A program made the translations under genes and the position numbers. A model generated the notes under the pieces. The model saw only the letters and a list, made by a program, of their open reading frames with translations, was not told the DNA's origin and did not search any database. A stretch of DNA of 64,000 bases from Leisingera daeponensis DSM 23529. Its GTDB lineage: Bacteria > Pseudomonadota > Alphaproteobacteria > Rhodobacterales > Rhodobacteraceae. The stretch is taken from contig NZ_KI421500.1 of assembly GCF_000473145.1 (NCBI RefSeq), positions 2,381,725 to 2,445,724 of the forward strand, written 5' to 3'. Position 1 is the stretch's first letter, and each line of letters begins with the position of its first letter. Below are positions 1-8,428 of this stretch, piece after piece.

Positions 1-350
1 TCGCCACTTACCGACTTGATGGCACGCCAGAAATTGTCGCGCTGCCAGTCGGTATAGGTGATGTTATCGCAGAACGAGCGGCGCCAGGGCTGGCCCGCGT
101 CGATGCCTGCCGAGATGGTAACCGCCTCGGTCCCGGTCACCACCAGGCCGTAGGGCCGGCCAAAGGCGCAATAGGTGAAGCCGGAATAGTAGGAGATGTT
201 GTGCATCGAGGTGAATACGGCGGCGCTCACCCCGGTTTCGGCCATGATCTTGCGCAGGCCGGCGATCCGCGCCTCGTACTCGGAGACGGCAAATTGCAGC
301 GGCGCCTTCTCACCATTGTGAAAACGGTACATTTCAGGACGTGCAGTCAT
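1..350 (-). CDS. Creatinase (creatine amidinohydrolase), 5' part only
   Basis: The gene reads leftward from the ATG at 348-350 and runs off the window start, so only about 116 N-terminal residues are present. The family hydrolyses creatine to sarcosine and urea in the cytoplasm. The visible part keeps the creatinase N-domain blocks: YRFHNGEK near residue 8, FTSMHNISYYSGF near 49-61, FGRPYGLVV, and DAGQPWRR followed by TDWQRDN. These match known creatinases closely, whereas other M24 (aminopeptidase-like) proteins lack this set. The catalytic His lies in the missing C-terminal domain. No creatininase or sarcosine oxidase gene lies on the visible side. Confidence 0.88.
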   Translation of the reverse strand, partial: MTARPEMYRFHNGEKAPLQFAVSEYEARIAGLRKIMAETGVSAAVFTSMHNISYYSGFTYCAFGRPYGLVVTGTEAVTISAGIDAGQPWRRSFCDNITYTDWQRDNFWRAIKSVSG

Positions 351-514
351 ATCAGACCCTTCCTTCTTACAAGAAAGGTCCCGGCGTTCAGGACGGTTTG
401 GGAATGCGGGGGCACCATGTATTCCATGCGGCGACGCCATCGCCTGGCCCTTGCGCGGACGATGCGGTGAAAACCGGATTCTGGCAAGACGTTTTTACGG
501 CCAGGGAGCTTGTA

Positions 515-536
515 GGGTGGGCGATCCCGCCCACCG
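515..536. terminator. Inverted repeat downstream of the alpha/beta hydrolase gene
   Basis: GGTGGGCG (516-523) pairs perfectly with CGCCCACC (528-535) across a 4-base loop, 10 bp past the hydrolase stop. No clean U-tract follows on the minus strand, so it may be a 3' end stabiliser rather than an intrinsic terminator. The remainder of the 351-544 gap shows nothing else. Confidence 0.4.
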
Positions 537-544
537 CTCCGCGA

Positions 545-1330
545 TCAATTCACGATCAGCGCCACCAGGTCGCTTTCGGGGTCCGCCAGCGGGTCGATCA
601 CGTTGAAATGGTGCTTGCCAAAGGCAATCACGTGGTCGGTCTCCCAGGCCTCCACCAGCCAGATGGCCTGATCCAGAAACGCCGGGCGCTCCTCGCCGCC
701 GACCCAGACCGTGACCTCCGCCGGATAGCGGTCTGTCATCTCCACCGGGCTTTCGGCAATGGCCGCAGCCGAGTCCATCCGGAACTTCTGATTCATCGAC
801 GTCCGCAGCAGCGGCCGCAAATCCGCCAGCGGCGAAATCGGGATCACCGTCTTGATCCGCTCGCCCACCTCTGCCGGCAGCAGCGCCTTGTCCAGCATCC
901 GCGCCACCAGATGGCCGCCCGCCGAATGGCCGGCCAGCGCGATCGGGCCGTCCACCTCCGCCGCGATCCGGGTCACCGCCGCGGTGATCTGCCGGGTGAT
1001 ATCGGCGATCCGCACCTCCGGGCACAGGTCATAAGACGGCATTGCCACCGCCCAGCCATGCGCAATCGCGCCGCGGGCCAGATGCGACCAGGAGCTTTTG
1101 TCGAAGGCCAGCCAGTAGCCGCCGTGGACAAAGATAAAGACGCCCTTAGGCTCGCCCTCCGGCAGAAACAGGTCGAACCGCTGCCGCGCCCCCTCGCCAT
1201 AGGGGATGTCCAGCCGGGCACGCTTGTGCAGGCTGTTGCGGAAGTCCTCGGCTGAGGCGGCCCAGCGCGGCGGGTACTTCTCTGCGTTCTCAATGTAGGC
1301 CCCGTTGGCATAGGCATCATCCAATTCCAT
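545..1330 (-). CDS. Alpha/beta hydrolase (arylformamidase/esterase-like)
   Basis: The 261-residue protein has the hormone-sensitive-lipase style oxyanion motif HGGYW (69-73) and a nucleophile elbow GHSAGG with Ser136. Asp and His candidates lie in the C-terminal third (DQAIWLVEAWETDHV, KHHFNVID). The HGGYW form is typical of kynurenine formamidase-like hydrolases, but the substrate cannot be named from sequence. No signal peptide is seen, so it is probably cytoplasmic. It is transcribed divergently from gabD across a 200-bp region carrying palindromes, and no tryptophan-degradation gene is adjacent. The family is firm and the substrate open. Confidence 0.85.
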   Translation of the reverse strand: MELDDAYANGAYIENAEKYPPRWAASAEDFRNSLHKRARLDIPYGEGARQRFDLFLPEGEPKGVFIFVHGGYWLAFDKSSWSHLARGAIAHGWAVAMPSYDLCPEVRIADITRQITAAVTRIAAEVDGPIALAGHSAGGHLVARMLDKALLPAEVGERIKTVIPISPLADLRPLLRTSMNQKFRMDSAAAIAESPVEMTDRYPAEVTVWVGGEERPAFLDQAIWLVEAWETDHVIAFGKHHFNVIDPLADPESDLVALIVN

Positions 1331-1437
1331 GCCCAGTCTCCCCGTTGAAATTATGCTTTGCGGCTACCTGACAGTCTCGCACAGGACATGTCAAATTGCC
1401 CGGCGGAAATTTCAGTCCGCGGCACTCTTGGCAAAAT

Positions 1438-1480
1438 AATTTGATCAAATTCTGGACTTATCGATCTGTCTGGACATATC
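1438..1480. promoter_or_regulatory. Palindrome plus direct repeats upstream of gabD
   Basis: A perfect 14-bp palindrome, AATTTGATCAAATT, occupies 1438-1451. It is followed at once by two 12-bp direct repeats, TCTGGACTTATC (1451-1462) and TCTGGACATATC (1469-1480), spaced 18 bp apart. They sit 50-90 bp upstream of the gabD ATG in the divergent spacer, where an operator is expected. The regulator is unknown. Confidence 0.45.
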
Positions 1481-1530
1481 AAGGCACAGCTGATTTGCAT
1501 TTCAGAGACAGAACCCCCGGGAGGCCCGCA

Positions 1531-3003
1531 ATGCTTGATGCAACCACTGACCTGAAATCCCTGCTCAAAGACCCCAGCCTGCTGGAGACGCGCGCCTATA
1601 TCGGCGGCCAGTTCGTCGATGGCGAGGGCACCTTTGACGTGACCAACCCGGCGCGCGGCGACGTGATTGCCAAGGTGGCGGATGTCAGCCGCGCCCAAGT
1701 GGCGGGCGCCATTGCCCAGGCCGAGGCCGCACAGAAGGACTGGGCCAAGTGGACCGGCAAGGAGCGCGCCAATGTGCTGCGCAAATGGTTCGACCTGATG
1801 ATGGAAAACCAGGAGGATCTGGCGGTGATCCTGACCGCCGAGATGGGCAAGCCGCTCAGCGAGTCGCGCGGCGAGGTCGCTTATGGCGCCTCCTTTGTGG
1901 AGTTCTTCGCCGAGGAGGCCAAGCGGATCTACGGCGAGACCATCCCCGGCCACCAGCGCGACAAGCGCATCACGGTGATCAAGCAGCCGATCGGGGTGGC
2001 CGCCTCGATCACCCCGTGGAATTTCCCCAACGCGATGATCACCCGCAAGGCCGGTCCGGCGCTGGCGGCGGGCTGTTCGTTCGTTGCGCGCCCGGCGGCA
2101 GAAACGCCGCTGTCGGCCATCGTGCTGGCGGTTCTGGCAGAGCGCGCGGGGATCCCCGCGGGCGTGTTCAACGTGGTGCCCTCGTCGCGGTCCTCCGATG
2201 TGGGCAAGGAATTCTGCGAGAACCCCGCGGTGCGCAAGCTGACCTTCACCGGCTCCACCGAAGTGGGCCGCATCCTGCTGAAGCAGGCCTCCGAGCAGGT
2301 GATGAAATGCTCGATGGAGCTGGGCGGCAACGCGCCCTTTATCGTGTTTGACGATGCCGACCTGGACGCCGCAGTCGAAGGCGCCATCATGTGCAAGTTC
2401 CGCAACAATGGCCAGACCTGTGTCTGCGCCAACCGGATCTATGTGCAGGCCGGCGTTTACGATGCCTTTGCGGAGAAGCTGAAAGCGGCGCTGCAGAAAA
2501 TGACCATCGGCGACGGGCTGAAAGAGGGAACGGATTTCGGCCCCCTGATCACCAAGGACGCGGTGGAGAAGGTCGAGGAGCACATTGCCGACGCCAAATC
2601 CAAAGGCGGCAGCGTGATCCTGGGCGGCAACCCGTCGGAGCTGGGCGGCACCTTCTTCCAGCCGACCGTCGTAACCGGCGCGACCCAGGACATGGCCTTT
2701 GCCACCGAAGAAACCTTCGGCCCGCTTGCGCCGCTGTTCAAGTTCGAGAACGAGGACGAGGTGATCGCGATGGCCAATGACACCATCTTCGGTCTTGCGT
2801 CCTATTTTTATGCCAAGGACCTCAGCCGCGTGTACAAGGTGGCCGAAGCGCTGGAATACGGGATTGTCGGAGTAAACACCGGCATCATTTCCACCGAAGT
2901 GGCCCCGTTCGGCGGCGTCAAACAGTCGGGTCTGGGCCGCGAAGGCAGCCACCACGGCATCGAGGATTACCTGGAGATGAAATACATCTGCATGTCGGTC
3001 TGA
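1531..3003 (+). CDS. gabD: NAD(P)-dependent succinate-semialdehyde dehydrogenase
   Basis: This 490-residue aldehyde dehydrogenase oxidises succinate semialdehyde to succinate, the last step of GABA degradation. The ATG at 1531 is preferred because GGGAGG lies just upstream and the longer frame reads into the promoter region. The NAD-site strand SITPWNFPNAM, the base Glu263 in MELGGNAPF and the nucleophile Cys297 in GQTCVCANR are present, together with the family-typical KLTFTGSTEVG. The usual KPA cofactor motif reads RPAAETPLSA here, a Lys-to-Arg exchange. No GABA transaminase gene is adjacent, so the semialdehyde source is not shown. Confidence 0.93.
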   Translation: MLDATTDLKSLLKDPSLLETRAYIGGQFVDGEGTFDVTNPARGDVIAKVADVSRAQVAGAIAQAEAAQKDWAKWTGKERANVLRKWFDLMMENQEDLAVILTAEMGKPLSESRGEVAYGASFVEFFAEEAKRIYGETIPGHQRDKRITVIKQPIGVAASITPWNFPNAMITRKAGPALAAGCSFVARPAAETPLSAIVLAVLAERAGIPAGVFNVVPSSRSSDVGKEFCENPAVRKLTFTGSTEVGRILLKQASEQVMKCSMELGGNAPFIVFDDADLDAAVEGAIMCKFRNNGQTCVCANRIYVQAGVYDAFAEKLKAALQKMTIGDGLKEGTDFGPLITKDAVEKVEEHIADAKSKGGSVILGGNPSELGGTFFQPTVVTGATQDMAFATEETFGPLAPLFKFENEDEVIAMANDTIFGLASYFYAKDLSRVYKVAEALEYGIVGVNTGIISTEVAPFGGVKQSGLGREGSHHGIEDYLEMKYICMSV

Positions 3004-3030
3004 TCCCGAAACGCAGGGTGCAAGGGCAGG

Positions 3031-3432
3031 TCAATGCCGGGCCATCGCCCCGGCCACCCTGCTGATGGCGCTGGCCCAGGCGGTTTCCGTTTCCGGGTCC
3101 AGCGCCGGCCCCAGAACATCGCGCAAAGCGGCAATCAGCGCCCGCTTTGCCGCCTCGCTCTCCCGCGCGCCAAGATCCAGGTGCGCGTGGTCCTGAACCA
3201 GCCGAGCGCTGAGTTCTGCCAGCGTCGCCGGATCGTCCAGATTGCGCACACAGGCGGCAATCATCTCCGTCAGCATCGCCTTCTGCTTCACGAAATTGCC
3301 CCGGAACATTCCGCGCGCCTGCGGCAGGCGGGTGAACAGATGCACGTAAAACCGTTCCGCCAGATCCGCCTTGCGGGCAAAAACCCCGGCAAAGCTTTGC
3401 TGAACATGCTGAACTTCCTGAGGGGTCATCAA
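3031..3432 (-). CDS. Single-domain globin
   Basis: The 133-residue protein matches bacterial haemoglobin-like globins in length and pattern. The AERFYVHLFTRLPQARGMF block corresponds to helices B-C, with the MFRGNF region near the CD corner. The proximal haem His is most likely His82 in RLVQDHAHLDL. Such proteins bind O2 or NO in the cytoplasm. There is no reductase domain, so it is not a flavohaemoglobin. Two adjacent ATG codons (3432 and 3429) could start it, and the ribosome site is weak. It converges on gabD. Confidence 0.75.
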   Translation of the reverse strand: MMTPQEVQHVQQSFAGVFARKADLAERFYVHLFTRLPQARGMFRGNFVKQKAMLTEMIAACVRNLDDPATLAELSARLVQDHAHLDLGARESEAAKRALIAALRDVLGPALDPETETAWASAISRVAGAMARH

Positions 3433-3576
3433 ACCGCCAATTCACCGCAACCAAACCAAGGCACCAAACCTCTCCGCAGCGCAGCCTGCCGCTGGCGGAA
3501 ACTGCGCCGGTGCAAACGACATCTTCCCCCAAACACTGCGGCCAAAAGGCTAAGAATTGTTTGAAGCCCGCGACAC

Positions 3577-3605
3577 AAAAAAGCCCCCCGGCAAAACCGG
3601 GGGGC
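3577..3605 (-). terminator. Rho-independent terminator of the hsp20 gene
   Basis: On the minus strand a GCCCCCCGG/CCGGGGGGC stem (3583-3591 with 3597-3605) with a 5-base loop is followed by six U residues (3582-3577). It lies about 30 bp past the hsp20 stop. Confidence 0.9.
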
Positions 3606-3633
3606 ATATACGCTCGGACCGCAGTCCGCGGGA

Positions 3634-4098
3634 TCAGTTGACCGCTTTGGCCTCGATCTCCGGACGGGCCGGGCGGGAGGAGGAGATTTCGATCCGGCGC
3701 GGTTTCAGCGCCTCCGGCACCTCGCGGTGCAGATCGATATGCAGCATGCCGTTTTCCAGGCTGGCGCCGGTCACACGGACATGGTCGGCGAGGGTAAACC
3801 GGCGTTCAAAGGCGCGGGTTGCGATGCCGCGGTGCAGGAAGGTGCGCTCCTCGGCGTCTTCCGCCTTTTTGGCAGCAACGACCAGAGCGTTTTCCTTCAA
3901 TTCGACGTTCAGGTCTTCCTCGGCAAAACCGGCGACGGCAATCGAGATGCGATAGCTGTCGGCGTCGGTCTTTTCGATGTTGTAGGGCGGGTAGCTGGAC
4001 TGGGCGGCATCAGCGCTCAGGGCGCGGTCCATCAGGTTGGCGATCTGGTCAAAGCCGATGGTTGCACGGTGCAGCGGTGTGAAATCAAACGTACGCAT
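3634..4098 (-). CDS. Hsp20 (IbpA-type) small heat-shock protein
   Basis: The 154-residue protein is a class A rhizobial-style small heat-shock protein that holds unfolded proteins for refolding. The opening MRTFDFTPLHRATIGFD is the classic IbpA N-terminus. It is followed by PPYNIEKTDADSYRISIAVAGF, the start of the alpha-crystallin domain, and the HRGIATRAFERRFTL strand. The C-terminal I-x-I motif is IEISS following PRR. It is monocistronic, with a strong terminator downstream and a structured 5' leader. Confidence 0.93.
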   Translation of the reverse strand: MRTFDFTPLHRATIGFDQIANLMDRALSADAAQSSYPPYNIEKTDADSYRISIAVAGFAEEDLNVELKENALVVAAKKAEDAEERTFLHRGIATRAFERRFTLADHVRVTGASLENGMLHIDLHREVPEALKPRRIEISSSRPARPEIEAKAVN

Positions 4099-4101
4099 TT
4101 T

Positions 4102-4130
4102 CCATCCTCATTCATGAGCGATTTCAGGAT
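4102..4130 (-). promoter_or_regulatory. Possible RNA thermometer at the hsp20 ribosome-binding site
   Basis: On the transcript, CUCA-UGAA-UGAG (4118-4107) forms a hairpin whose 3' arm overlaps the Shine-Dalgarno GAGGAU. An outer pair AUCCU (4130-4126) with AGGAU (4108-4104) offers a second way to mask it. SD-masking leaders (ROSE, fourU) are known for rhizobial hsp20 genes. This leader lacks a recognisable full ROSE consensus, so the call is inferred. Confidence 0.45.
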
Positions 4131-4230
4131 GCCTTCCCCGCGGGGACAGGCAGGAATTTTCCGGGCCCCAATCAGCGGCTGCCCGGATAGTCCTCAGATA
4201 GGGACGGAAAATGCGGCTTCAAGGGGGCTG

Positions 4231-5046
4231 TCAGCCGCCCGGGCGCACAAATTTCGCGCCCCCGGCAGAGGCGCCGCCGCCAGCCCGGATCCGCTTGATC
4301 CGGCGGTCGGGCGCGGCCGCAGGATTGCGGCGCAGCTGGGCCTTCAGCTCTGCCACCCGCTGCGGCAGCTTCATGCCAAACGCCACCTGCTTGCCCCGGT
4401 AATTGCCGCCGCCGGACACCAGCGCCAGGATGCGCCCGCGGCCGCCGGCCTCGGAGAACACCGGCGCACCGGAGGAACCGAAGGTGACGTTGCAGTCGAT
4501 CATCAGCACGTCCTCATGCTCGCCCATAAGGTTGCACTGCCGCTGCCGCGACAGCGCCTCGGCGCGGCCCCGGCCATAGGAGGTCACGGAAATGCCGCTG
4601 CCGTACCCGCTGCCGGAGTGCAGGGCAAAGGCATCGGCCTCGCCGCTGAGAATGGGTTCGGCCAGCCGGATCAGCGCCACATCATGGCGGATGTTTTCGA
4701 GGTCGAGGCGTCCGTGCGGATTATACCCCGGATGCGCGGCGACCTGCAGCGCCTGCCGTTCGGCAATCGCCACCCCATCGCGCAGCCCGGCGCGGAAGGT
4801 GATCTGCTCAGCCGGCCGCACCTTGGCATTCCGGTCATAGACGCAGTGGGCCGCCGTCAGCACCAGCTCCGGCGCGATCAGTGTGCCGGTGCAAAACCCC
4901 TGCCCGTTCAGCTCCAGCCGCCCCACGGCCTCCCAGCCCAGCAGGTCGTCGCGGCCGGTCAGGCGCCGGAGGCCGGTGCCCTGTGCCATTGCGCCGCCGG
5001 TATAGGCCAGGGCGGCAGCCGCCAGGATCAGCGCCCGCCAGCTCAT
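4231..5046 (-). CDS. Exported trypsin-like serine protease (copy 2)
   Basis: The 271-residue S1-family protease has a signal peptide cleaved after AMAQ near residue 22. The triad is intact: His67 in TAAHC, Asp122 in HDVALIRL and Ser192 in GSSGAP. The specificity loop reads GSSGAP rather than GDSGGP, so the usual Asp/Gly neighbours of the Ser are replaced, as in V8/glutamyl-endopeptidase-like exported proteases. Cysteine pairs (C52/C68, C171/C185) suggest disulfides in the periplasm or outside the cell. The Arg/Gly-rich tail is low complexity. Its ATG overlaps the stop of the paralogue upstream by 4 bp, so the two are translationally coupled. Confidence 0.85.
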   Translation of the reverse strand: MSWRALILAAAALAYTGGAMAQGTGLRRLTGRDDLLGWEAVGRLELNGQGFCTGTLIAPELVLTAAHCVYDRNAKVRPAEQITFRAGLRDGVAIAERQALQVAAHPGYNPHGRLDLENIRHDVALIRLAEPILSGEADAFALHSGSGYGSGISVTSYGRGRAEALSRQRQCNLMGEHEDVLMIDCNVTFGSSGAPVFSEAGGRGRILALVSGGGNYRGKQVAFGMKLPQRVAELKAQLRRNPAAAPDRRIKRIRAGGGASAGGAKFVRPGG

Positions 5047-5852
5047 TGCCTGATGAACTTCGCACCGGAGGAACTGCGCCCCTCGCCGACGCGCACACGG
5101 CCAACGCCGGGCGGCAGGCGGCCGCCGGTAGCCACGCCGGTCAGTTGCGCCTGCAGCAGCGTCAGTTCCTCGGCCAGGGCCGATCCGAGCGAGACCCGCT
5201 CACCGCTCACCTCCGCCTTGGCAGAAATTACAGATACGATCCGCGGGGTGCCGCCCTCAAAGGAGAACACCGGCGCCCCGGAAGATCCGAAATCCACATC
5301 GCAGGACATTACCAGCACCCCTTGCTGGCGCGCCATCACCGCGCAGACCTCCTGCAGGGACGGCGCCTCGGAACGGTCATGGGCGTAGGAGACCACACCG
5401 ATCTTGGCCCCCTTGCGCGGGCGCTCGTCGGTTTCGAACGGCGTTACGGTGGTGTTGCGGATCGGGCGCTGCAGTTGCAGCAGCGCGATATCGTTGCGCA
5501 CCCGGCCGGTCGACAGCTCCCCGTCATAGACATAGGCAGGATGCTGCACCGCCCGCCGCACGCTGCGGTAGGCCGAGGCGCGCCCGTTGCGCCATCCGGC
5601 CAGGAATTCGATGGTGGTGGGGTCAATCGGCGCCTTGGTGCGGCTGTCATAGAGGCAATGCGCGGCGGTCAGCACCAGATCCGGGGCAATCAGCGCGCCG
5701 GTGCAGAACCCCTCGCCATTCACATCAAGCCGCCCGACGGCGTCCCATTTGCGGCCCGCGTCCAGACTATCCATCCGCTGCAGGCGGCTGTCCTGCGCCA
5801 TTGCCGCGGCCGGCAGCAACACTGCCAGCACCGCCAGAATCCACTGCCTCAC
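5043..5852 (-). CDS. Exported trypsin-like serine protease (copy 1)
   Basis: A 269-residue paralogue of the following gene with the same plan: signal peptide ending AMAQ (about residue 20), His65 in TAAHC, Asp121 in NDIALLQL, Ser191 in GSSGAP, and a basic Gly/Ser-rich tail ending in AKFIRQ. The shared DAVGRL, GFCTG and APDLVLTAAHC blocks indicate tandem duplication. The body has diverged enough that specificity may differ. It is first in a two-gene unit. Substrates are unknown. Confidence 0.85.
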   Translation of the reverse strand: MRQWILAVLAVLLPAAAMAQDSRLQRMDSLDAGRKWDAVGRLDVNGEGFCTGALIAPDLVLTAAHCLYDSRTKAPIDPTTIEFLAGWRNGRASAYRSVRRAVQHPAYVYDGELSTGRVRNDIALLQLQRPIRNTTVTPFETDERPRKGAKIGVVSYAHDRSEAPSLQEVCAVMARQQGVLVMSCDVDFGSSGAPVFSFEGGTPRIVSVISAKAEVSGERVSLGSALAEELTLLQAQLTGVATGGRLPPGVGRVRVGEGRSSSGAKFIRQ

Positions 5853-5954
5853 CTGCGTCTCCTCTTATCCACCGGCTGGGAGATTACGTGCCCGTTCCGG
5901 CAAAATTACGGCAAGCCCGCGAAGATTGCAGCCTGATTCTTTTTGCGGGCAGCC

Positions 5955-7277
5955 TCAGCGCAGCATCGGCACCTCCGGGGCGCGTTTGCCGGGCGCGGTC
6001 AGCGCAGGCGGCTGCGGGCCGCCGGTGGCCCAATCGAGCAGCTCAACGGTGTGCATGATGGGCAGTTCAGTGCCGGAACCGATCTGCATCATACAGCCGA
6101 TATTGCCCGCCGCGATCAAGTCAGGGTTCTTTGCCTCCAGCGTCTTCACCTTGCGCGCCTTCAGCTCGGCAGAGATTTCCGGCTGCATCAGGTTATAGGT
6201 GCCCGCCGACCCGCAGCAAAGGTGGCTGTCGGCGGGTTCCACCACGGTGAAGCCTGCGCGTTTCAGCAATGTCTTCGGGTGGGTCTTGATCTGCTGGCCG
6301 TGCTGCAGGGAGCAGGCGGCGTGATAGGCCACGGTCAGCCCCTTGTCTGCGCCCTCGGGCAGCTCCAGTTGCATCAGCAGTTCGGAGACATCCATCGCGA
6401 TGGCAGAGACCCGCGCCGCATCCGCCGCCAGCGGCTCATTGCGGAACATGTGGCCATAGTCCTTGACCGTGGTGCCGCAGCCGGAAGTGTTGATGACAAT
6501 GGCGTCCAGCCCCTGCCCGTCCATCTCTGCCGCCCAGGCGCGGATGTTCTTGGCCGCGGTGGCGTGGCTCTCGTCCTCGCGTCCCATGTGATGGGTCAGC
6601 GCGCCGCAGCAGCCCGCGCCCTTGGCCACCACCACCTCACAGCCCAGCCGGGTCAGCAGCCGGATGGTGGCGTCGTTGATGTCGGTATTCAGCGCCTTCT
6701 GCGCGCAGCCGGTCATCAGCGCCACGCGCTTCTTGCGCGGCACGGCTGGGGCAAAGCTTTGCGGATCGTCATTGCGGCTCACCGGCGGAATGTGTTTCGG
6801 CGCCATCTCCAGCATGGCGCGCAGCCGCGGGTCGGGCAGCAGGCCCTTGAATGGTCTGGCCAGCTTGGCGCCCATCAGCGCCAGCCGGAACCGGGCCGGA
6901 TAGGGCAGGATCCGCGCCAGCAGCCAGCGCAGGGCCTTATCGCTCCACGGGCGGTCGTAGTGCTTTTCGATATAGGCGCGCGCATGATCCACCAGATGCA
7001 TATAATGCACGCCCGAAGGGCAGGTTGTCATGCAGGCCAGGCACGACAGGCAGCGATCGATGTGCTTGACGGTCTTGGCGTCCGGCACCCGCTCGTTCTC
7101 CAGCATGTCCTTGATCAGATAGATCCGGCCACGCGGGCTGTCGAGCTCATCGCCCAGCACCTGATAGGTCGGGCAGGTCGCGGTGCAAAAGCCGCAATGG
7201 ACGCAGGTGCGCAGGATCTCATTGGCGCGCTTGGTGCCCGGGTCCTGCAGCTGCTGTTCGGTAAAGGTGGTCTGCAT
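5955..7277 (-). CDS. glcF: Glycolate oxidase iron-sulfur subunit
   Basis: The 440-residue subunit carries electrons from the flavoprotein GlcD towards the respiratory quinone pool during glycolate oxidation to glyoxylate. Two 4Fe-4S ferredoxin clusters are visible: C25-C28-C31-C35 and C76-C79-C82-C86. Two CCG-type cysteine-rich domains follow (AGCCGALTHH and LCCGSAGTYN). The start lies 3 bp after the glcE stop, so translation is probably coupled. It is the last gene of the glcDEF operon. Confidence 0.95.
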   Translation of the reverse strand: MQTTFTEQQLQDPGTKRANEILRTCVHCGFCTATCPTYQVLGDELDSPRGRIYLIKDMLENERVPDAKTVKHIDRCLSCLACMTTCPSGVHYMHLVDHARAYIEKHYDRPWSDKALRWLLARILPYPARFRLALMGAKLARPFKGLLPDPRLRAMLEMAPKHIPPVSRNDDPQSFAPAVPRKKRVALMTGCAQKALNTDINDATIRLLTRLGCEVVVAKGAGCCGALTHHMGREDESHATAAKNIRAWAAEMDGQGLDAIVINTSGCGTTVKDYGHMFRNEPLAADAARVSAIAMDVSELLMQLELPEGADKGLTVAYHAACSLQHGQQIKTHPKTLLKRAGFTVVEPADSHLCCGSAGTYNLMQPEISAELKARKVKTLEAKNPDLIAAGNIGCMMQIGSGTELPIMHTVELLDWATGGPQPPALTAPGKRAPEVPMLR

Positions 7278-7280
7278 GTC

Positions 7281-8381
7281 TTATCCCATCAAGCCCGGAT
7301 TGAGGATGCCGCGCGGATCGAACTGCCGCCGCAGCCCTTCGGAAATGGCTGCCAGCGGCGCGGGCTGCGGCTGGAACACGCCCAGCCGGGCGCGGGTTTC
7401 GGCTTCCGCGCGAACCAGCGTCGCATGACCCGGCACATTGATCCGGCTCCGCAGCTCCGTGCCTTCCGGCACCAGTGCCCAGATCAGCCCGCCGCCCCAG
7501 TCGAATTGCAGCGCCTCTGCCTGCAGCTGCGGCGCCAGTTTCACCGCGTCCGATGGCTTCACCGATATCCGCCAGACATCCCCCGCGCGTCCATGAAAGG
7601 CCGACACATCGCGCAGGCCCTGCCACAGATCCCGGGCCTTCGGCTGCACCTCCGCCTGGCCAAAGGGCGACAAAAGCTCCGACAGCTTGCCGCTGCGGTA
7701 GGCGGCGGACCCCGCAAACCCTTCCACCCTGATGCAGACCTGACCGGCCTCTGCGTCATAGGCCGCGCCGGTGACATCATAGGGCGAGCCCAAAGCCGCC
7801 GACATCGCCCGCACGGCCTGCGGCAGGTCCAGCCCGGCCACCGTCACCGTCGCCTCCGCCTCGGCCCGCGGCAGCACCTTGAGCGATACCTCCGTCAGCA
7901 CCCCCAGTGTGCCGTGGGCGCCGCAGAGGAGTTTCACCAGGTCATAGCCGGTCACATTCTTCATCACCCGGCCGCCGTTCTTCACCACCTGGCCGGAACC
8001 GTCCACGAAGCGCACGCCCAGCAAATGATCGCGCGCCGCGCCCGCCTGAATGCGCCGGGGGCCGGAAATGCCCGCGGCAATCACCCCGCCGATGGTCGGC
8101 TCCCCTTCGGTGCCCAGCAGCCCGCGGTGGTCCATCGGCTCAAACGCCAGCCGCTGGTTCTCGGCGGCCAACAGCGCCTCCACCTCAGCCACCGGCGTGC
8201 CTGCCTTCACCACCAGCGTCAGCGCGCCGGGCTCATACAGCCCGATACCGGACAGGGCGCGTGTGCTCAGCACCTCCCCTTCCACCGCCAGCCCGCGGCT
8301 GCCGCCACCCTGAATGCAGAGCGGCCCGCTTGCGCCTGCAATGGCCTCCGCCAGTTCTGCCTCGCTCCCTGGTGTCATCAT
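7281..8381 (-). CDS. glcE: Glycolate oxidase FAD-binding subunit
   Basis: The 366-residue GlcE is a shorter relative of GlcD with a PCMH-type FAD fold (GGGSRGLAVEG near the N-terminus; PTIGGVIAAGISGPRR; NVTGYDLVKLLCGAHGTLGV). Several start codons are possible (8387, 8381, 8378). I chose the middle one because GGAAAG lies 6 bp upstream of it and would overlap the first ATG. The reading frame also extends leftward without support from the family. A hairpin separates it from glcD. Confidence 0.93.
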   Translation of the reverse strand: MMTPGSEAELAEAIAGASGPLCIQGGGSRGLAVEGEVLSTRALSGIGLYEPGALTLVVKAGTPVAEVEALLAAENQRLAFEPMDHRGLLGTEGEPTIGGVIAAGISGPRRIQAGAARDHLLGVRFVDGSGQVVKNGGRVMKNVTGYDLVKLLCGAHGTLGVLTEVSLKVLPRAEAEATVTVAGLDLPQAVRAMSAALGSPYDVTGAAYDAEAGQVCIRVEGFAGSAAYRSGKLSELLSPFGQAEVQPKARDLWQGLRDVSAFHGRAGDVWRISVKPSDAVKLAPQLQAEALQFDWGGGLIWALVPEGTELRSRINVPGHATLVRAEAETRARLGVFQPQPAPLAAISEGLRRQFDPRGILNPGLMG

Positions 8382-8410
8382 CTTCATCTTTCCGGAAATA
8401 CTCTGGGGGT

Positions 8411-8428
8411 TTGGGGGCAAGCCCCCAA
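8411..8428. terminator. Intercistronic hairpin between glcD and glcE
   Basis: TTGGGGGCAAGCCCCCAA forms a 7-8 bp stem in the 47-bp gap. There is no U-tract, so it more likely tunes mRNA processing or stability than ends transcription. Confidence 0.5.
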
